A DNA stretch of 64,000 nt from Chitinophaga rupis (GTDB taxonomy: Bacteria > Bacteroidota > Bacteroidia > Chitinophagales > Chitinophagaceae): positions 62,001 through 126,000 of the forward strand of contig NZ_FOBB01000008.1 in the NCBI RefSeq assembly GCF_900109685.1. Direction: 5' to 3'. Below, in pieces: positions 1 to 9,466 of this stretch. Position 1 is the stretch's first letter. Every line of letters starts with the position of its first letter. The notes under the pieces were generated by a model. That model was not told the origin of the DNA and searched no databases. It was given only the letters and a program-made list of their open reading frames with translations. A program made the position numbers and the translations under genes.

Positions 1-2
1 GT

Positions 3-2057
3 ACGGTAACCATTGAGAATATACACCAGCACTTTGACCTTGGCAAACCCAAGGCCCTGGCCATCTGGGACGCCTGTAAGGAAATAGCCTTTCCCAAGCT
101 GCTCATCCTGTTCTGTATCCTGGCGGTGTTTGCACCGGCATTTACTATGGGCGGCATACCGGGATCCTTGTTCCTGCCACTGGCGCTGGCCATTGGTTTC
201 AGCATGATCGTTTCTTACTTCCTGGCGCAAACTTTTGTACCGGTAATGGCTAACTGGATCATGAAGGTAAAACATCATCAAGGCCCGGATGGCAAGCCGC
301 TTACAGAGCAGGAAGAATTTGCAGCCTCCGGCCTGCATGCAGGTGAAAGCACCTGGGACCAGAAAAAAGCGCTGGTAGAACATCCTGGTCATAACGGAAA
401 GCTGAGCCGCTTTGATAAGCTGCGTAACCGGTATTTACGTTTTATTGACAGGATGATGCCTTACCGCAAACTTATTGTAACCGCTTACCTGCTGGTGGTT
501 TCCGGTATTGTGTACCTGCTTATTACCAGTATTGGGCGCGATGTGTTGCCAAAGGTGAACGGCTCCCAGTTCCAGGTACGTATGCGCGCCCCGGATGGTA
601 CCCGTATTGAGGAAACAGAGAAGAAGACCATACAGCTTACCAATGCGGTGAATGATATAGTAGGGAAGGAGAACGTATCTATTACTTCCGCCTTTGTAGG
701 CCTGCACCCACAGCTGTTTTCCACGGCGCCCATCTTTTTATGGATGGCAGGCCCGCATGAATCTGTGTTGCAGGTAGCGTTAAGCGAGCATTATAAAACT
801 GACCTGGATGAGCTGAAAGATAAGATCCGCGGCCGGATGCACAATATAGATCCGCAGGTACAGCTTTCTTTTGAGCCGATAGAATTAACGGATAAAATAC
901 TGAGCCAGGGATCCCCCACTCCTATAGAAGTACGTTTTGCCGGCCGTAATAAAAAGCTGAATGAGCAGTATGCGGCAAAGATGGTGGAGAAATTAAAACA
1001 GATCCCTTATCTGCGCGATGTGCAGCTGGGTCAGTCTATCCACTACCCGGCCCTGAACATTAATATTGACAGGGTACGCGCTGCGCAGCTGGGAGTGGAC
1101 CTGAACGATGTAACCCGTTCCCTGATAGCCAGCACCTCCTCATCCCGTTTAACGGAAAAGAATATCTGGGTAGATGAGCGGGCCGGCCTGAGTTATAACG
1201 TACAGGTACAGGTACCGGAAAACCAGATCACCAGCCAGAATGATATAGGTGAAATTCCGCTGTTGCGTAACACGGCGCGCCCCATCCTGAGCGATGTGGC
1301 CACCATTACACCGGAGCTTACCTACGGGGAAAATGATAACCTGGGATCTTTACCCATATTAACGGTAACGGCTAACCTGAGTAATAAAGATCTTGGAGAT
1401 GCTTCTAATGATGTGCGTAAGGCCATTGCCTCCCTGGGTGACTTACCCCGAGGGTTAAACGTGGAGCTGATAGGTTTGAGCAGCACGTTAACGGATACAC
1501 TGGATAGTTTACAAAGCGGTTTGATAGTAGCCATTGTGGTAATATTCCTGATGCTGGCTGCTAACTTCCAGTCGTTCAAAGTATCTGCCATTGTACTGGC
1601 TACGGTGCCGGCGGTGCTGTTAGGTTCCCTGGCCTTGCTGATGCTGGCCGGGTCTACGCTGAACCTGCAGTCTTACATGGGGATGATCATGTCTGTGGGG
1701 GTATCCATTTCCAACGCGGTATTACTGATCACCAATGCGGAGCAGATACGTGTACACAACGGAGATGCGCTAACATCTGCCAAAGAGGCGGCTGCCCTGC
1801 GTTTGCGTCCCATCCTGATGACCGCCCTTGCAATGGTGGTAGGTATGATACCGATGGCCAGCGGCCTGGGGGAAGCCGGCGATCAGTCATCACCTTTGGG
1901 CCGTGCGGTAATTGGCGGGCTGATTGCTTCCACTTTTGCGGCGCTGTTTATTTTGCCTCTGGCCTTTGCATGGGGACAGGGCAGAACCACTACACAAAGC
2001 GTATCCCTGGATCCGGAAGATGAGGACAGCATTCACTTTATACCTGTAAAAGCATAA
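3..2057 (+). CDS. RND-family efflux permease, 5'-truncated by window edge
   Basis: This is the C-terminal part (about 684 residues) of an inner-membrane RND proton-driven exporter. The reading frame is open from base 3, so the true start lies upstream; the GTG at 126 is internal. The visible part begins just before a transmembrane helix (ENIHQHFDLGKPK, then a hydrophobic run). It continues through the second periplasmic porter domain and a final membrane block with SVGVSISNAVLL and LRPILMTALAMVVGM, which are typical RND motifs. Family knowledge says it works as a trimer with a periplasmic adaptor and an outer-membrane channel. The adaptor starts shortly after its stop; no outer-membrane factor follows, so one may lie upstream. 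The substrate cannot be told from sequence. Confidence 0.93.
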   Translation, partial: TVTIENIHQHFDLGKPKALAIWDACKEIAFPKLLILFCILAVFAPAFTMGGIPGSLFLPLALAIGFSMIVSYFLAQTFVPVMANWIMKVKHHQGPDGKPLTEQEEFAASGLHAGESTWDQKKALVEHPGHNGKLSRFDKLRNRYLRFIDRMMPYRKLIVTAYLLVVSGIVYLLITSIGRDVLPKVNGSQFQVRMRAPDGTRIEETEKKTIQLTNAVNDIVGKENVSITSAFVGLHPQLFSTAPIFLWMAGPHESVLQVALSEHYKTDLDELKDKIRGRMHNIDPQVQLSFEPIELTDKILSQGSPTPIEVRFAGRNKKLNEQYAAKMVEKLKQIPYLRDVQLGQSIHYPALNINIDRVRAAQLGVDLNDVTRSLIASTSSSRLTEKNIWVDERAGLSYNVQVQVPENQITSQNDIGEIPLLRNTARPILSDVATITPELTYGENDNLGSLPILTVTANLSNKDLGDASNDVRKAIASLGDLPRGLNVELIGLSSTLTDTLDSLQSGLIVAIVVIFLMLAANFQSFKVSAIVLATVPAVLLGSLALLMLAGSTLNLQSYMGMIMSVGVSISNAVLLITNAEQIRVHNGDALTSAKEAAALRLRPILMTALAMVVGMIPMASGLGEAGDQSSPLGRAVIGGLIASTFAALFILPLAFAWGQGRTTTQSVSLDPEDEDSIHFIPVKA

Positions 2058-2097
2058 AATTATGAGCGAGCATATAAAAGCAAATAAAATTCATTTT

Positions 2098-2130
2098 ATG
2101 AAACGAAGCATGATAAACATTTCTCACATG
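2098..2130 (+). repeat. short intergenic repeat, copy 1
   Basis: About 33 bases beginning ATGAAAC match the segment at 43900-43931 at roughly four of five positions (shared blocks ATGAAAC, AGCATGA, CATTT and CTCACA). Both copies sit between the first and second genes of an envelope operon, directly ahead of a lipoprotein gene. The function is unknown; it could be an mRNA structure or a small leader ORF. Confidence 0.4.
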
Positions 2131-2205
2131 GGGACATGTATATGCGGAGTTCTCCCGATGCAGGTCCGGGACAAGTTATCCGGCCAGATTAAAAAGACAA
2201 AAAAT

Positions 2206-3348
2206 ATGCGGATGAAACCGGAATTAAAAAATGCCCTGTTCCTTTTGCCAGTGGTGGTATTGGCTGTGATCCTGCAGAGCTGCGGTTCTTCAAAGGCGGA
2301 GAATGAGAAACCAACGAAGGAAACAGCCGCCGCTGCACCGGCCCTGGAAGCCTTTACCCTGCAAAAAGGCGAGCTGTCATCCTCCATCCAGATACCTGGT
2401 GAGCTGGTTGCTTTTCAGCGTGTGGATCTGTATGCCAAAGTAAGCAGCTTTGTGAAAAAGCTGTATGTGGATGTAGGTAGTGAAGTAAGCACAGGACAGC
2501 TGCTGGTAACCATGGAAGCTCCGGAAGTGAATTCCCAGCTGTCCGGCGCAGAATCACGCCTGAAATCACAGGAAGCAGTTTATCTGTCCAGCAAAGCTAC
2601 TTACGACCGTTTGCTGGAAACCAGCAAAACACCGGGCACTGTTTCGCAGAACGACCTGGATATTGCTTTTGCCAAACAAAAGTCAGACCTGGCGCAGCTG
2701 GAAGCGGCCAAAGCATCTTATAACGAAGTAGGCGCTAACCGTAATTACCTGGAGATCCGCGCACCGTTCAGCGGTGTTATCAGCCGCAGGAATGTGAGTG
2801 CCGGCGCGTATGTAGGCCCGGCCGGCAAGGGTTCAGACCTGCCCATCTTTACCCTGCAGGAGCAAAAGAAGTTACGTTTAGTGGTAAGCGTGCCTGAAGC
2901 ATATATTGGTTACCTGGGTAATAAGAGTGAAGTGGATTTCACCGCTAAGTCCTTACCTAATCAAAAGTTCAAAGCTAAAATAACCCGTTTGTCCGGCGTG
3001 CTGGATGAGCGCCTGCGCGCACAAAGCATAGAAATGGATGTGGAGAATAAGGACAAGAAGCTGTTGCCAGGTATGGTGGCAGAAGTATCTATTCCCTTAA
3101 CCAGCGCGGATGCCGCTGCTTTTGTAGTGCCTTCCAGCGCAGTGCTGAATTCAACACAGGGTGTGTACATAATAAAAGTAGCTAACAATAAAGCTGACTG
3201 GGTACCGGTAAAAACCGGCCGCCGCGTGGATAACAGAACAGAGATCTTTGGCGACTTAGCCTTAAACGATGTGATTGTAAAAACTGCCAGCGAGGAAGTA
3301 AGGGATAGCTCGGTATTAAAGAATGTAAAAGTTATAGCGGAAAAATAG
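2206..3348 (+). CDS. RND efflux periplasmic adaptor lipoprotein (HlyD/AcrA type)
   Basis: This is a membrane-fusion protein of about 380 residues that would link the preceding permease to an outer-membrane channel. The frame is open from an ATG at 2062, but the ATG at 2206 gives a proper lipoprotein signal: a charged start, a hydrophobic run and lipobox LQSC. A barrel-sandwich lipoyl half (RVDLYAKVSSFVKKLYVDVGSEV) is followed by a coiled-coil hairpin with repeated Lys, Gln and Ala. Then come the second lipoyl half (IRAPFSGVISRRNVSAG) and beta-barrel and membrane-proximal domains. The 144 bases between 2062 and 2206 resemble the SusC-SusD spacer near 43900. The order permease then adaptor is less usual than adaptor first. 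Confidence 0.93.
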   Translation: MRMKPELKNALFLLPVVVLAVILQSCGSSKAENEKPTKETAAAAPALEAFTLQKGELSSSIQIPGELVAFQRVDLYAKVSSFVKKLYVDVGSEVSTGQLLVTMEAPEVNSQLSGAESRLKSQEAVYLSSKATYDRLLETSKTPGTVSQNDLDIAFAKQKSDLAQLEAAKASYNEVGANRNYLEIRAPFSGVISRRNVSAGAYVGPAGKGSDLPIFTLQEQKKLRLVVSVPEAYIGYLGNKSEVDFTAKSLPNQKFKAKITRLSGVLDERLRAQSIEMDVENKDKKLLPGMVAEVSIPLTSADAAAFVVPSSAVLNSTQGVYIIKVANNKADWVPVKTGRRVDNRTEIFGDLALNDVIVKTASEEVRDSSVLKNVKVIAEK

Positions 3349-3375
3349 TATACGGGAACCATGCAATCAGGAAAG

Positions 3376-3410
3376 AACCTGCCGGGCCTCAACCCCTGGC
3401 GGGTTTTTTC
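3376..3410 (+). terminator. intrinsic terminator after the efflux operon
   Basis: An 11-bp stem with two G-T pairs (3376-3386 with 3395-3405) is followed by a run of T. It lies 28 bases after the adaptor stop and closes the efflux operon. Confidence 0.8.
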
Positions 3411-3845
3411 ATGTAAGGCCAGGAGGTAATTAATAATAAAGGGGCGGGTTTGCAATGGAGGGCTTATGCTGCGGGTTATTTCAGGGGCTAAATTAAAAGT
3501 GGAATGCAGCGTTAATATTTGCAGCATTCCATCATGAACAAACGGATAGGATGTTGAGCGTACTGTTCTGATACTACCATCCACCGGCTATATTCAAACT
3601 GATCATTTGCTGTTGCCTGCTACTCAGACAGCAGTGGTTTTTTATTGAACAGGATGTGAATTATTTTACCTAAATTGGCGTAGCTGCATACACCAGACAG
3701 GCATTGCTTTTTACTCTCTCTTGCTACTGCAGCAATGATCAAAATAACCGGTTTTTGCCAACAGATCTGAAGAAAGTTGTTTATTCCTACATTTAGTTAT
3801 ATTGTACCGGGATCTGCAGTTATGTATGCCTCTAAATTTTCAACC
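3411..3845. other. intergenic region with one imperfect hairpin
   Basis: No gene was recognised between the efflux terminator and the sensor kinase. An imperfect inverted repeat, GGAATGCAGC at 3501-3510 with GCAGCATTCC at 3521-3530, resembles the hairpins at 7112-7159 and 36565-36605. The rest is AT-rich and probably holds the promoter of the kinase gene. Confidence 0.5.
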
Positions 3846-6800
3846 ATGAAAAGTTACAGTGATCAGGGTCAACATTTTATTATTGCCATAGGCGCTTCTG
3901 CCGGTGGTATTGAGGAGCTGCATTCTTTTTTTGATCATACTCTTCAGGATCACGCGTCCTATATTATTATACAACACCTTTCCCCGGATTATAAAAGCCG
4001 GATGGTGGAAATATTATCCAAACACAGCGCATTAAAGGTAAGTGAAGCTACCAACGATATGCTGGTAGAGCCGAACCAGGTATACCTGATCCCCAGCCAG
4101 CAGTATATGACCATCTATAACGGGCGCCTGCTGCTGCGCAATAAGGAAAGGTCCGGATTGCCACATAAAACCATTAATACATTCTTCAATGCATTAGCTA
4201 TTGACTGCGGCCGCAGGGCCATTGGCATTGTTTTATCCGGCACGGGTGATGATGGCAGTGAAGGGGTTATGAATATTAAAAACGCCGGTGGCCTGGTACT
4301 GGTACAGGATCCTGCTGTTGCGCAGTACAGCAGTATGCCTATGAATGCCATTGCTACGGGTGCGGTGGATCATATTCTTTTACCGGAAGATATGCCGCCG
4401 GTGATAGCGCAGTATATCAGTAATAACGGGCATGATACTACTACTGCTGCTAAAAGCATACTGGAAGAAAAAAGTGTGCTGTCTGTGATTAACCTGATAA
4501 GGGAACGATTACCATTCGATTTTTCAGATTATAAACCCACTACTATACTGCGGCGAATTAAACGGCGGATGGTCTATCATAATTTTGTACAGGCGGATGA
4601 TTACTACCGCTTTTTGCAGGCACATTCTGAAGAAGTTGAAACGCTGGCAAAAAGTTTTATGATCAGTGTTTCCGCTTTCTTCAGAAATGCCGAAGCATTT
4701 GAGATTATTGAAAGCCTTGTGCTGCCGGAGATCGTCAAGGCCAAAAAAGACCACGATGAAATAAAGATATGGGTAGTTGGATGCGCTACCGGGGAGGAGG
4801 CGTATTCACTGGCCATTCTGCTGTATGAACAGCTGGCCGCTGCCCCTAAAACAATTGCCATAAAAGTATTTGCTACAGATATTGATAAAGCATCGCTGGA
4901 TTATGCGGGCAAAGGTGTATATGCTGAACATATTGCCAATGAAATATCGCCGGAAAGACTGGAACAGCATTTTATAAAAGAGGGCAATACTTACCGTGTT
5001 AAACAGCACATCCGTAAAATGCTGATCTTTGCGCAGCATAACGTAGTAAAGAATCCGCCTTATTGCAACATGGACCTGATCAGCTGCCGGAACCTGCTCA
5101 TTTACATGAACATAACCCTGCAGGCCAAAGTATTGTCCATGCTGCATTTTGGACTGCGGCAGAATGGTTTCCTGTTCCTGGGATCCAGTGAAAACCCCGG
5201 TATGCTGATGCCTCACCTTGACGAGATCAGTAAAAAATGGAAAATATACCGCAACCAGGCATCCTCTAAGCTGGTGCGGTTTGATATATTTACTCCTTCC
5301 CTGGTGCCTAACCCGCAGACAGCATTGCTTACGCAGTCTAAAAAAACCGGCAGAACAGATAAAAAAAATAACCTGATGGAAGAAATAACCGAAATCCTGA
5401 TGGAAGAGAGCAACTGTGCAGGTATTTGTGTAGATCAGGATAATACTGTTGTAAGATCTTTTGGGAAGGTCAACAATTTCCTGCTGCAAAAGATCTTCAA
5501 CTTTAACCTGATGGAGCTGTTGCCCAAACCGCTGGCCGTAGCCTTTATTTCCGCTTCCCGTACCGCCTGGAAGCAAAATGAGCCGGTAACGGTAACGGGT
5601 ATACCCATCCCGGATCATACGCATGCAAAAGTGGTGACCATGAAAATAAGGCCCCTGAGCGTCGGGGAAACCGGGATACGGCTGCTGTTAGTGCTTTTTA
5701 AAGAAGAAGCAGCGGTAGCAGAAGGCCCGGCGGCATTGGCGTTTGATCAGCAATTATACCTGGACTCCGGTGTAATAAGCCTGGAAGAGGAGCTGCAGGA
5801 AACCAGGGCCCGGCTGCAGGAGTCACTGGAAAAACTGGAAGCCTCCAATGAAAATATGCAGTCCTTTAATGAGGAGCTGCTATCGGCCAATGAAGAAATG
5901 CAAAGCGCCAATGAGGAAATGCAGTCTGTAAATGAAGAGCTGCAAACCATTAATGCGGATTACCAGCTGAAGATCAAAGAGCTGATCGTGCTGAATGATG
6001 ATATGGACAATTATTTCCGCAGTAACCTGAACGGGCAGCTGTTTGTGGATAAAGACCTGCTACTGAAGAAATTTTCCCCGGCTGCCGTCCATCACATTAA
6101 TCTGCGGGAAAGTGATATTGGCCGGCCTATCCATAATATTACCAATAATATCAGGAGCAGCACTATGGAGCAGGATATAAAGACGGTGATCAGTACCGGG
6201 CAGCCCCTGTCAAGAGAAGTGGAAGCGGAGAACGGCCGCTGGTACCAGATGATGATCATGCCTTACATCCGGCAGTCTGATGATCAGCAGGACGGCGCTA
6301 TTATTTCCTTTAATGAAATAACGGAGCTGAAAAAAGCCCAGTCGGACCTTAACCGGACCAACCAGAGTTTAAAACGCATCAATGAAGACCTGGACAATTT
6401 TGTGCACTCCGCCTCCCATGATCTGCTGGGGCCTTTAACCAGCATAGAAGGGCTGATGAAATTGCTGAATGAAAAGCTGGACATGCAGGACCCCGATGTG
6501 AATTTATATGCCAGCATGATACAAACGTCTATCATCAATTTTAAGGAGAACCTGCGGGAGCTGGCAGAAATAGGTAAGATAGAAAGCGAAATGCTGAAAG
6601 ATGCAAAGATGGTGAACATAGCAGAAGTGCTGGAAGAAGTACTTTTCAGCATCCAGGATAAAATAGCAGCTGCGGGGGCTACCATTTTTAAAGATCTGCA
6701 GGAAAAGCAACTGCTTTTCTCAAAAAAGAACCTGCGCAGCATCCTGTATAACCTGGTCAGTAATGCGGTAAAATTCGCGGCTCCTGGCCGTACTCCGCAG

Positions 6801-7061
6801 CTGCATATCAGCAGCTACCCGGAAAATGGCTACCTGGTGCTGCAGGTAAAGGATAATGGGATCGGGATAGAAAAAAGTAAGCTGTATAATGTTTTTAACA
6901 TTTATAAGCGCCTGCATCACGAAATAGATGGTAACGGCATTGGGTTATACCTGGTGAAAAAGATTGTAGATGCCACGGGTGGGATGACCAAAGTGGAGAG
7001 CGAAGTGGGGAAGGGCAGCACCTTCAGCATTTATTTTAAGCGCGATCAGGCTTTGAATTAG
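3846..7061 (+). CDS. CheB-CheR-PAS-histidine kinase fusion protein
   Basis: This is a hybrid signalling protein of about 1071 residues. An N-terminal CheB methylesterase domain has Ser18 in GASAGG, His44 in QHLSP and Asp135/136 in GTGDDGSEG. A CheR methyltransferase domain follows (SFMISVSAFFRN, the SAM-binding VVGCATGEEAYS, NLLIYM). Next are a PAS-like region, a long Glu/Asn-rich coiled coil (repeated NEEMQS units) and a second PAS. A HisKA box (HSASHDLLGPL) and a HATPase domain (NAVKFA, DNGIGI, NGIGLYLVKK) end the protein. There is no receiver domain and no che operon nearby, so it probably signals to a separate response regulator. The longest frame starts at a TTG (3777); the ATG at 3846 directly precedes CheB. 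Confidence 0.95.
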   Translation: MKSYSDQGQHFIIAIGASAGGIEELHSFFDHTLQDHASYIIIQHLSPDYKSRMVEILSKHSALKVSEATNDMLVEPNQVYLIPSQQYMTIYNGRLLLRNKERSGLPHKTINTFFNALAIDCGRRAIGIVLSGTGDDGSEGVMNIKNAGGLVLVQDPAVAQYSSMPMNAIATGAVDHILLPEDMPPVIAQYISNNGHDTTTAAKSILEEKSVLSVINLIRERLPFDFSDYKPTTILRRIKRRMVYHNFVQADDYYRFLQAHSEEVETLAKSFMISVSAFFRNAEAFEIIESLVLPEIVKAKKDHDEIKIWVVGCATGEEAYSLAILLYEQLAAAPKTIAIKVFATDIDKASLDYAGKGVYAEHIANEISPERLEQHFIKEGNTYRVKQHIRKMLIFAQHNVVKNPPYCNMDLISCRNLLIYMNITLQAKVLSMLHFGLRQNGFLFLGSSENPGMLMPHLDEISKKWKIYRNQASSKLVRFDIFTPSLVPNPQTALLTQSKKTGRTDKKNNLMEEITEILMEESNCAGICVDQDNTVVRSFGKVNNFLLQKIFNFNLMELLPKPLAVAFISASRTAWKQNEPVTVTGIPIPDHTHAKVVTMKIRPLSVGETGIRLLLVLFKEEAAVAEGPAALAFDQQLYLDSGVISLEEELQETRARLQESLEKLEASNENMQSFNEELLSANEEMQSANEEMQSVNEELQTINADYQLKIKELIVLNDDMDNYFRSNLNGQLFVDKDLLLKKFSPAAVHHINLRESDIGRPIHNITNNIRSSTMEQDIKTVISTGQPLSREVEAENGRWYQMMIMPYIRQSDDQQDGAIISFNEITELKKAQSDLNRTNQSLKRINEDLDNFVHSASHDLLGPLTSIEGLMKLLNEKLDMQDPDVNLYASMIQTSIINFKENLRELAEIGKIESEMLKDAKMVNIAEVLEEVLFSIQDKIAAAGATIFKDLQEKQLLFSKKNLRSILYNLVSNAVKFAAPGRTPQLHISSYPENGYLVLQVKDNGIGIEKSKLYNVFNIYKRLHHEIDGNGIGLYLVKKIVDATGGMTKVESEVGKGSTFSIYFKRDQALN

Positions 7062-7111
7062 TAAAAGCCCGGCAGGCTTAAAATGGAAAGTGATAAATCT
7101 AAGATCTTAAA

Positions 7112-7159
7112 TATAAAAGTGGAATGCCGCGAATAATAACCGCGGCATTCCACTTTATA
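7112..7159. terminator. bidirectional hairpin terminator between convergent genes
   Basis: An inverted repeat of about 17 bp (AAAGTGGAATGCCGCG paired with CGCGGCATTCCACTTT) lies between the stops of two convergent genes. A/T-rich flanks on both sides allow termination in both directions. The core ATGCCGCG/CGCGGCAT recurs at 36565-36605. Confidence 0.8.
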
Positions 7160-7170
7160 TTTTACATTCC

Positions 7171-7662
7171 TTATTCCGTTATCGTAAAGGCAGCCTCGTT
7201 CACTTTGTTTAAGCCGCTCATGCCGCCGGCCTGGTATACCACTTTGTAGGCGCCCGGTTTGGTAACAGCATATCCTTTCAGTATATCCACCGTTGTAGTT
7301 ACACTATCATGCGCCGGCACTTTTATGTAGGCTGCAGGGGGAGGGGGCATGATCCGCTTGGCCATAACGCCCCTGTATTGCGCGTTTTCGCCGTTAGCAT
7401 CTGTAATATCCAGGTAAGCCGCCATAAATCCGCCTGCACCTTCAAAAGGCGTATGCCATTTACAGAATGTTTGTGCCTTGCCCGTATTGTTCTTAACGGT
7501 AAAGGTTAACATAACCGGGCTGCCGGTTTTTACAGTGGCCGGTAAGGATAGTACAGTTTCCAGTTCGCCGGCGCCGGAAGCAGCGGTAGTTTGTTGCGAA
7601 TGCTTACAGGCGCTAAAGCTAAAAAGCGACAGCCATGCTGCCGTAATGATCAGGTTTTTCAT
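7171..7662 (-). CDS. small lipoprotein with Ig-like domain (M35 N-domain-like)
   Basis: A 163-residue exported protein with lipobox FSAC at about Cys19. The mature part looks like an all-beta domain (VMLTFTVKNNTGKAQTF, CKWHTPFEGAGG, YRGVMAKRIMPPP, VPAHDSVTTTVDI). From memory, this resembles the beta-sandwich domain that precedes the catalytic domain in M35/peptidyl-Lys metalloendopeptidases. No HExxH catalytic motif is present, so it would be the accessory domain alone. It is transcribed divergently from the amidase gene. The family match is a recollection that was not checked. Confidence 0.7.
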   Translation of the reverse strand: MKNLIITAAWLSLFSFSACKHSQQTTAASGAGELETVLSLPATVKTGSPVMLTFTVKNNTGKAQTFCKWHTPFEGAGGFMAAYLDITDANGENAQYRGVMAKRIMPPPPAAYIKVPAHDSVTTTVDILKGYAVTKPGAYKVVYQAGGMSGLNKVNEAAFTITE

Positions 7663-7816
7663 TTTGTTGATTGTTTGCGGCCGCCAAATTAGTGAAATTA
7701 TTCATAAACGCAGGCTCGCAGGTTTTAAATAACAGGAGCATACATGCAACTTTTGAGCCACAATAGCGACTATATAATGGCATAAATTGCTTATTTTAAT
7801 CTTAAATGAACCTACT

Positions 7817-9406
7817 ATGAACAGGAGAAAATTCCTGCAAGCCGGCTCCCTCACCAGCCTGGGTGTAGCCGCGGCCAGCTTAAGCGGCTGGGCCACTACC
7901 GCTGCTCCCGCATTTGCGCTGGAAGAAATAACCATTGCGCAGCTGCAGGAAAAAATGCAGCAGGGCCAGGCCACTTCCGTTTCCATTACACAGCTGTATA
8001 TTAACCGCATTAAAACCATTGACCGTCAGGGTCCTAAGATCAACTCAGTTATTGAGCTGAATCCTGAAGCATTGTCTATTGCAGCCGCTTTGGACAAAGA
8101 ACGCAAGCAGGGCAGGGTAAGAGGCCCGCTGCATGGCATTCCCGTACTGGTAAAAGACAATATTAATACCGGCGATCAGATGATGACCACCGCAGGCGCA
8201 CTAGCCCTTGCGGGTAATAAAGCAAAAGAAGATGCGTTTATTATTAAACAATTACGTTTAGCCGGCGCCGTGCTGTTAGGTAAAACAAACCTGAGCGAGT
8301 GGGCTAATTTCCGTTCAGACTCCTCTACCAGCGCATGGAGCAGCCGGGGCGGGCAAACCAAATGCCCTTACATCCTGGACCGTAATCCTTCCGGTTCCAG
8401 CTCCGGCTCAGGCGCCGCTACAGCCGCCAATTTGTGCGCCATCAGCATAGGTACGGAAACAGATGGCTCTATTGTATCACCAGCATCTATTAACGGCCTG
8501 GTAGGCATTAAACCCACCGTTGGTTTATGGAGCCGCTCCGGCATTATTCCCATTTCAGCTACGCAGGACACAGCCGGTCCTATGGCCCGCACTGTGCAGG
8601 ATGCTGCTATTTTACTGGGCGCCCTTACCGGAGTAGACCCGGCAGATGGCGTAACTAAAGAAAGCGATGGCAAGTACCTGAAAGACTATACGAAGTTCCT
8701 GGATAAGAATGGTTTAAAGGGCAAACGCATTGGCGTAGAAAAATCGCACTACAAGGTTTCGCCCGGCCTGCTGGGCCTTTTAAAAGAGGCCATCGGGGTA
8801 CTGGAAGCACAGGGCGCCACCGTGGTGGAGGTAGACCTGTTAAAAGCCCTGGAAACGATTGAACGGCGGGCTGAGTTCCAGGTATTGCTGTATGAGTTTA
8901 AGGATGGTGTGAACCGTTACCTGGCCGGTACGGATCTGAAACTGCGTACGCTGGAGGATGTAATTGCCTTTAATAAAGCCAACGAATCCAAAGCCATGCC
9001 TTTCTTTAAACAGGAAACCCTGATCAACGCCAATGGTAAAGGGGATCTTAACAGTAAAGAATATACGGAATCAAAAGAAAAAACGCTCAGCTCCCGTAAG
9101 ATCATTGCTGACCTGATGGCAGAGCACAAGCTGGATGCTTTGTCCGGCATTACAAATGGCCTGGCCGGCTGTATTGACCTGGTGAATGGCGACTATGATA
9201 ACAGTCCTTATTTCTCTATGCCGGCTGCTATTTCGGGCTTTCCGCATATAACGGTACCTATGGGGTTGGTACATGGGCTGCCGGCCGGATTTTCCTTTTT
9301 TGCAACAGCTTACCAGGAGCCACAGCTAATAGCAATGGCCTATGCATATGAGCAGGCATCGCGCAAACGGCAGGCGCCCACATTTATAAAAGACCTGTTG
9401 GGATAA
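7817..9406 (+). CDS. Tat-exported amidase (amidase signature family)
   Basis: A 529-residue amide hydrolase of the GatA-like amidase signature family. The N terminus carries a twin-arginine signal (MNRRKFLQAGSL) and an Ala-rich segment, so the folded enzyme is probably exported. Catalytic triad candidates are Lys113 (VLVKDNINTG), the cis-serine in the PSGSSSGSG loop at about 194-196, and nucleophile Ser218 (GTETDGSIVSPAS). The ATG at 7817 is chosen over the upstream one at 7787 because the Tat motif starts there. A GatA role is unlikely given the export signal and the absence of gatB/gatC; the substrate is unknown. Confidence 0.93.
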   Translation: MNRRKFLQAGSLTSLGVAAASLSGWATTAAPAFALEEITIAQLQEKMQQGQATSVSITQLYINRIKTIDRQGPKINSVIELNPEALSIAAALDKERKQGRVRGPLHGIPVLVKDNINTGDQMMTTAGALALAGNKAKEDAFIIKQLRLAGAVLLGKTNLSEWANFRSDSSTSAWSSRGGQTKCPYILDRNPSGSSSGSGAATAANLCAISIGTETDGSIVSPASINGLVGIKPTVGLWSRSGIIPISATQDTAGPMARTVQDAAILLGALTGVDPADGVTKESDGKYLKDYTKFLDKNGLKGKRIGVEKSHYKVSPGLLGLLKEAIGVLEAQGATVVEVDLLKALETIERRAEFQVLLYEFKDGVNRYLAGTDLKLRTLEDVIAFNKANESKAMPFFKQETLINANGKGDLNSKEYTESKEKTLSSRKIIADLMAEHKLDALSGITNGLAGCIDLVNGDYDNSPYFSMPAAISGFPHITVPMGLVHGLPAGFSFFATAYQEPQLIAMAYAYEQASRKRQAPTFIKDLLG

Positions 9407-9466
9407 TGCTGACCGCAGTCCACAGGCGACAGTTCAGGTCCACGTATGATTGCCGGTTGCAGGTTA

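Noticed and set aside
2062..2205. N-terminal extension of the RND adaptor
   Set aside because: It places 48 residues before a complete lipoprotein signal peptide, and the DNA matches a non-coding spacer elsewhere.
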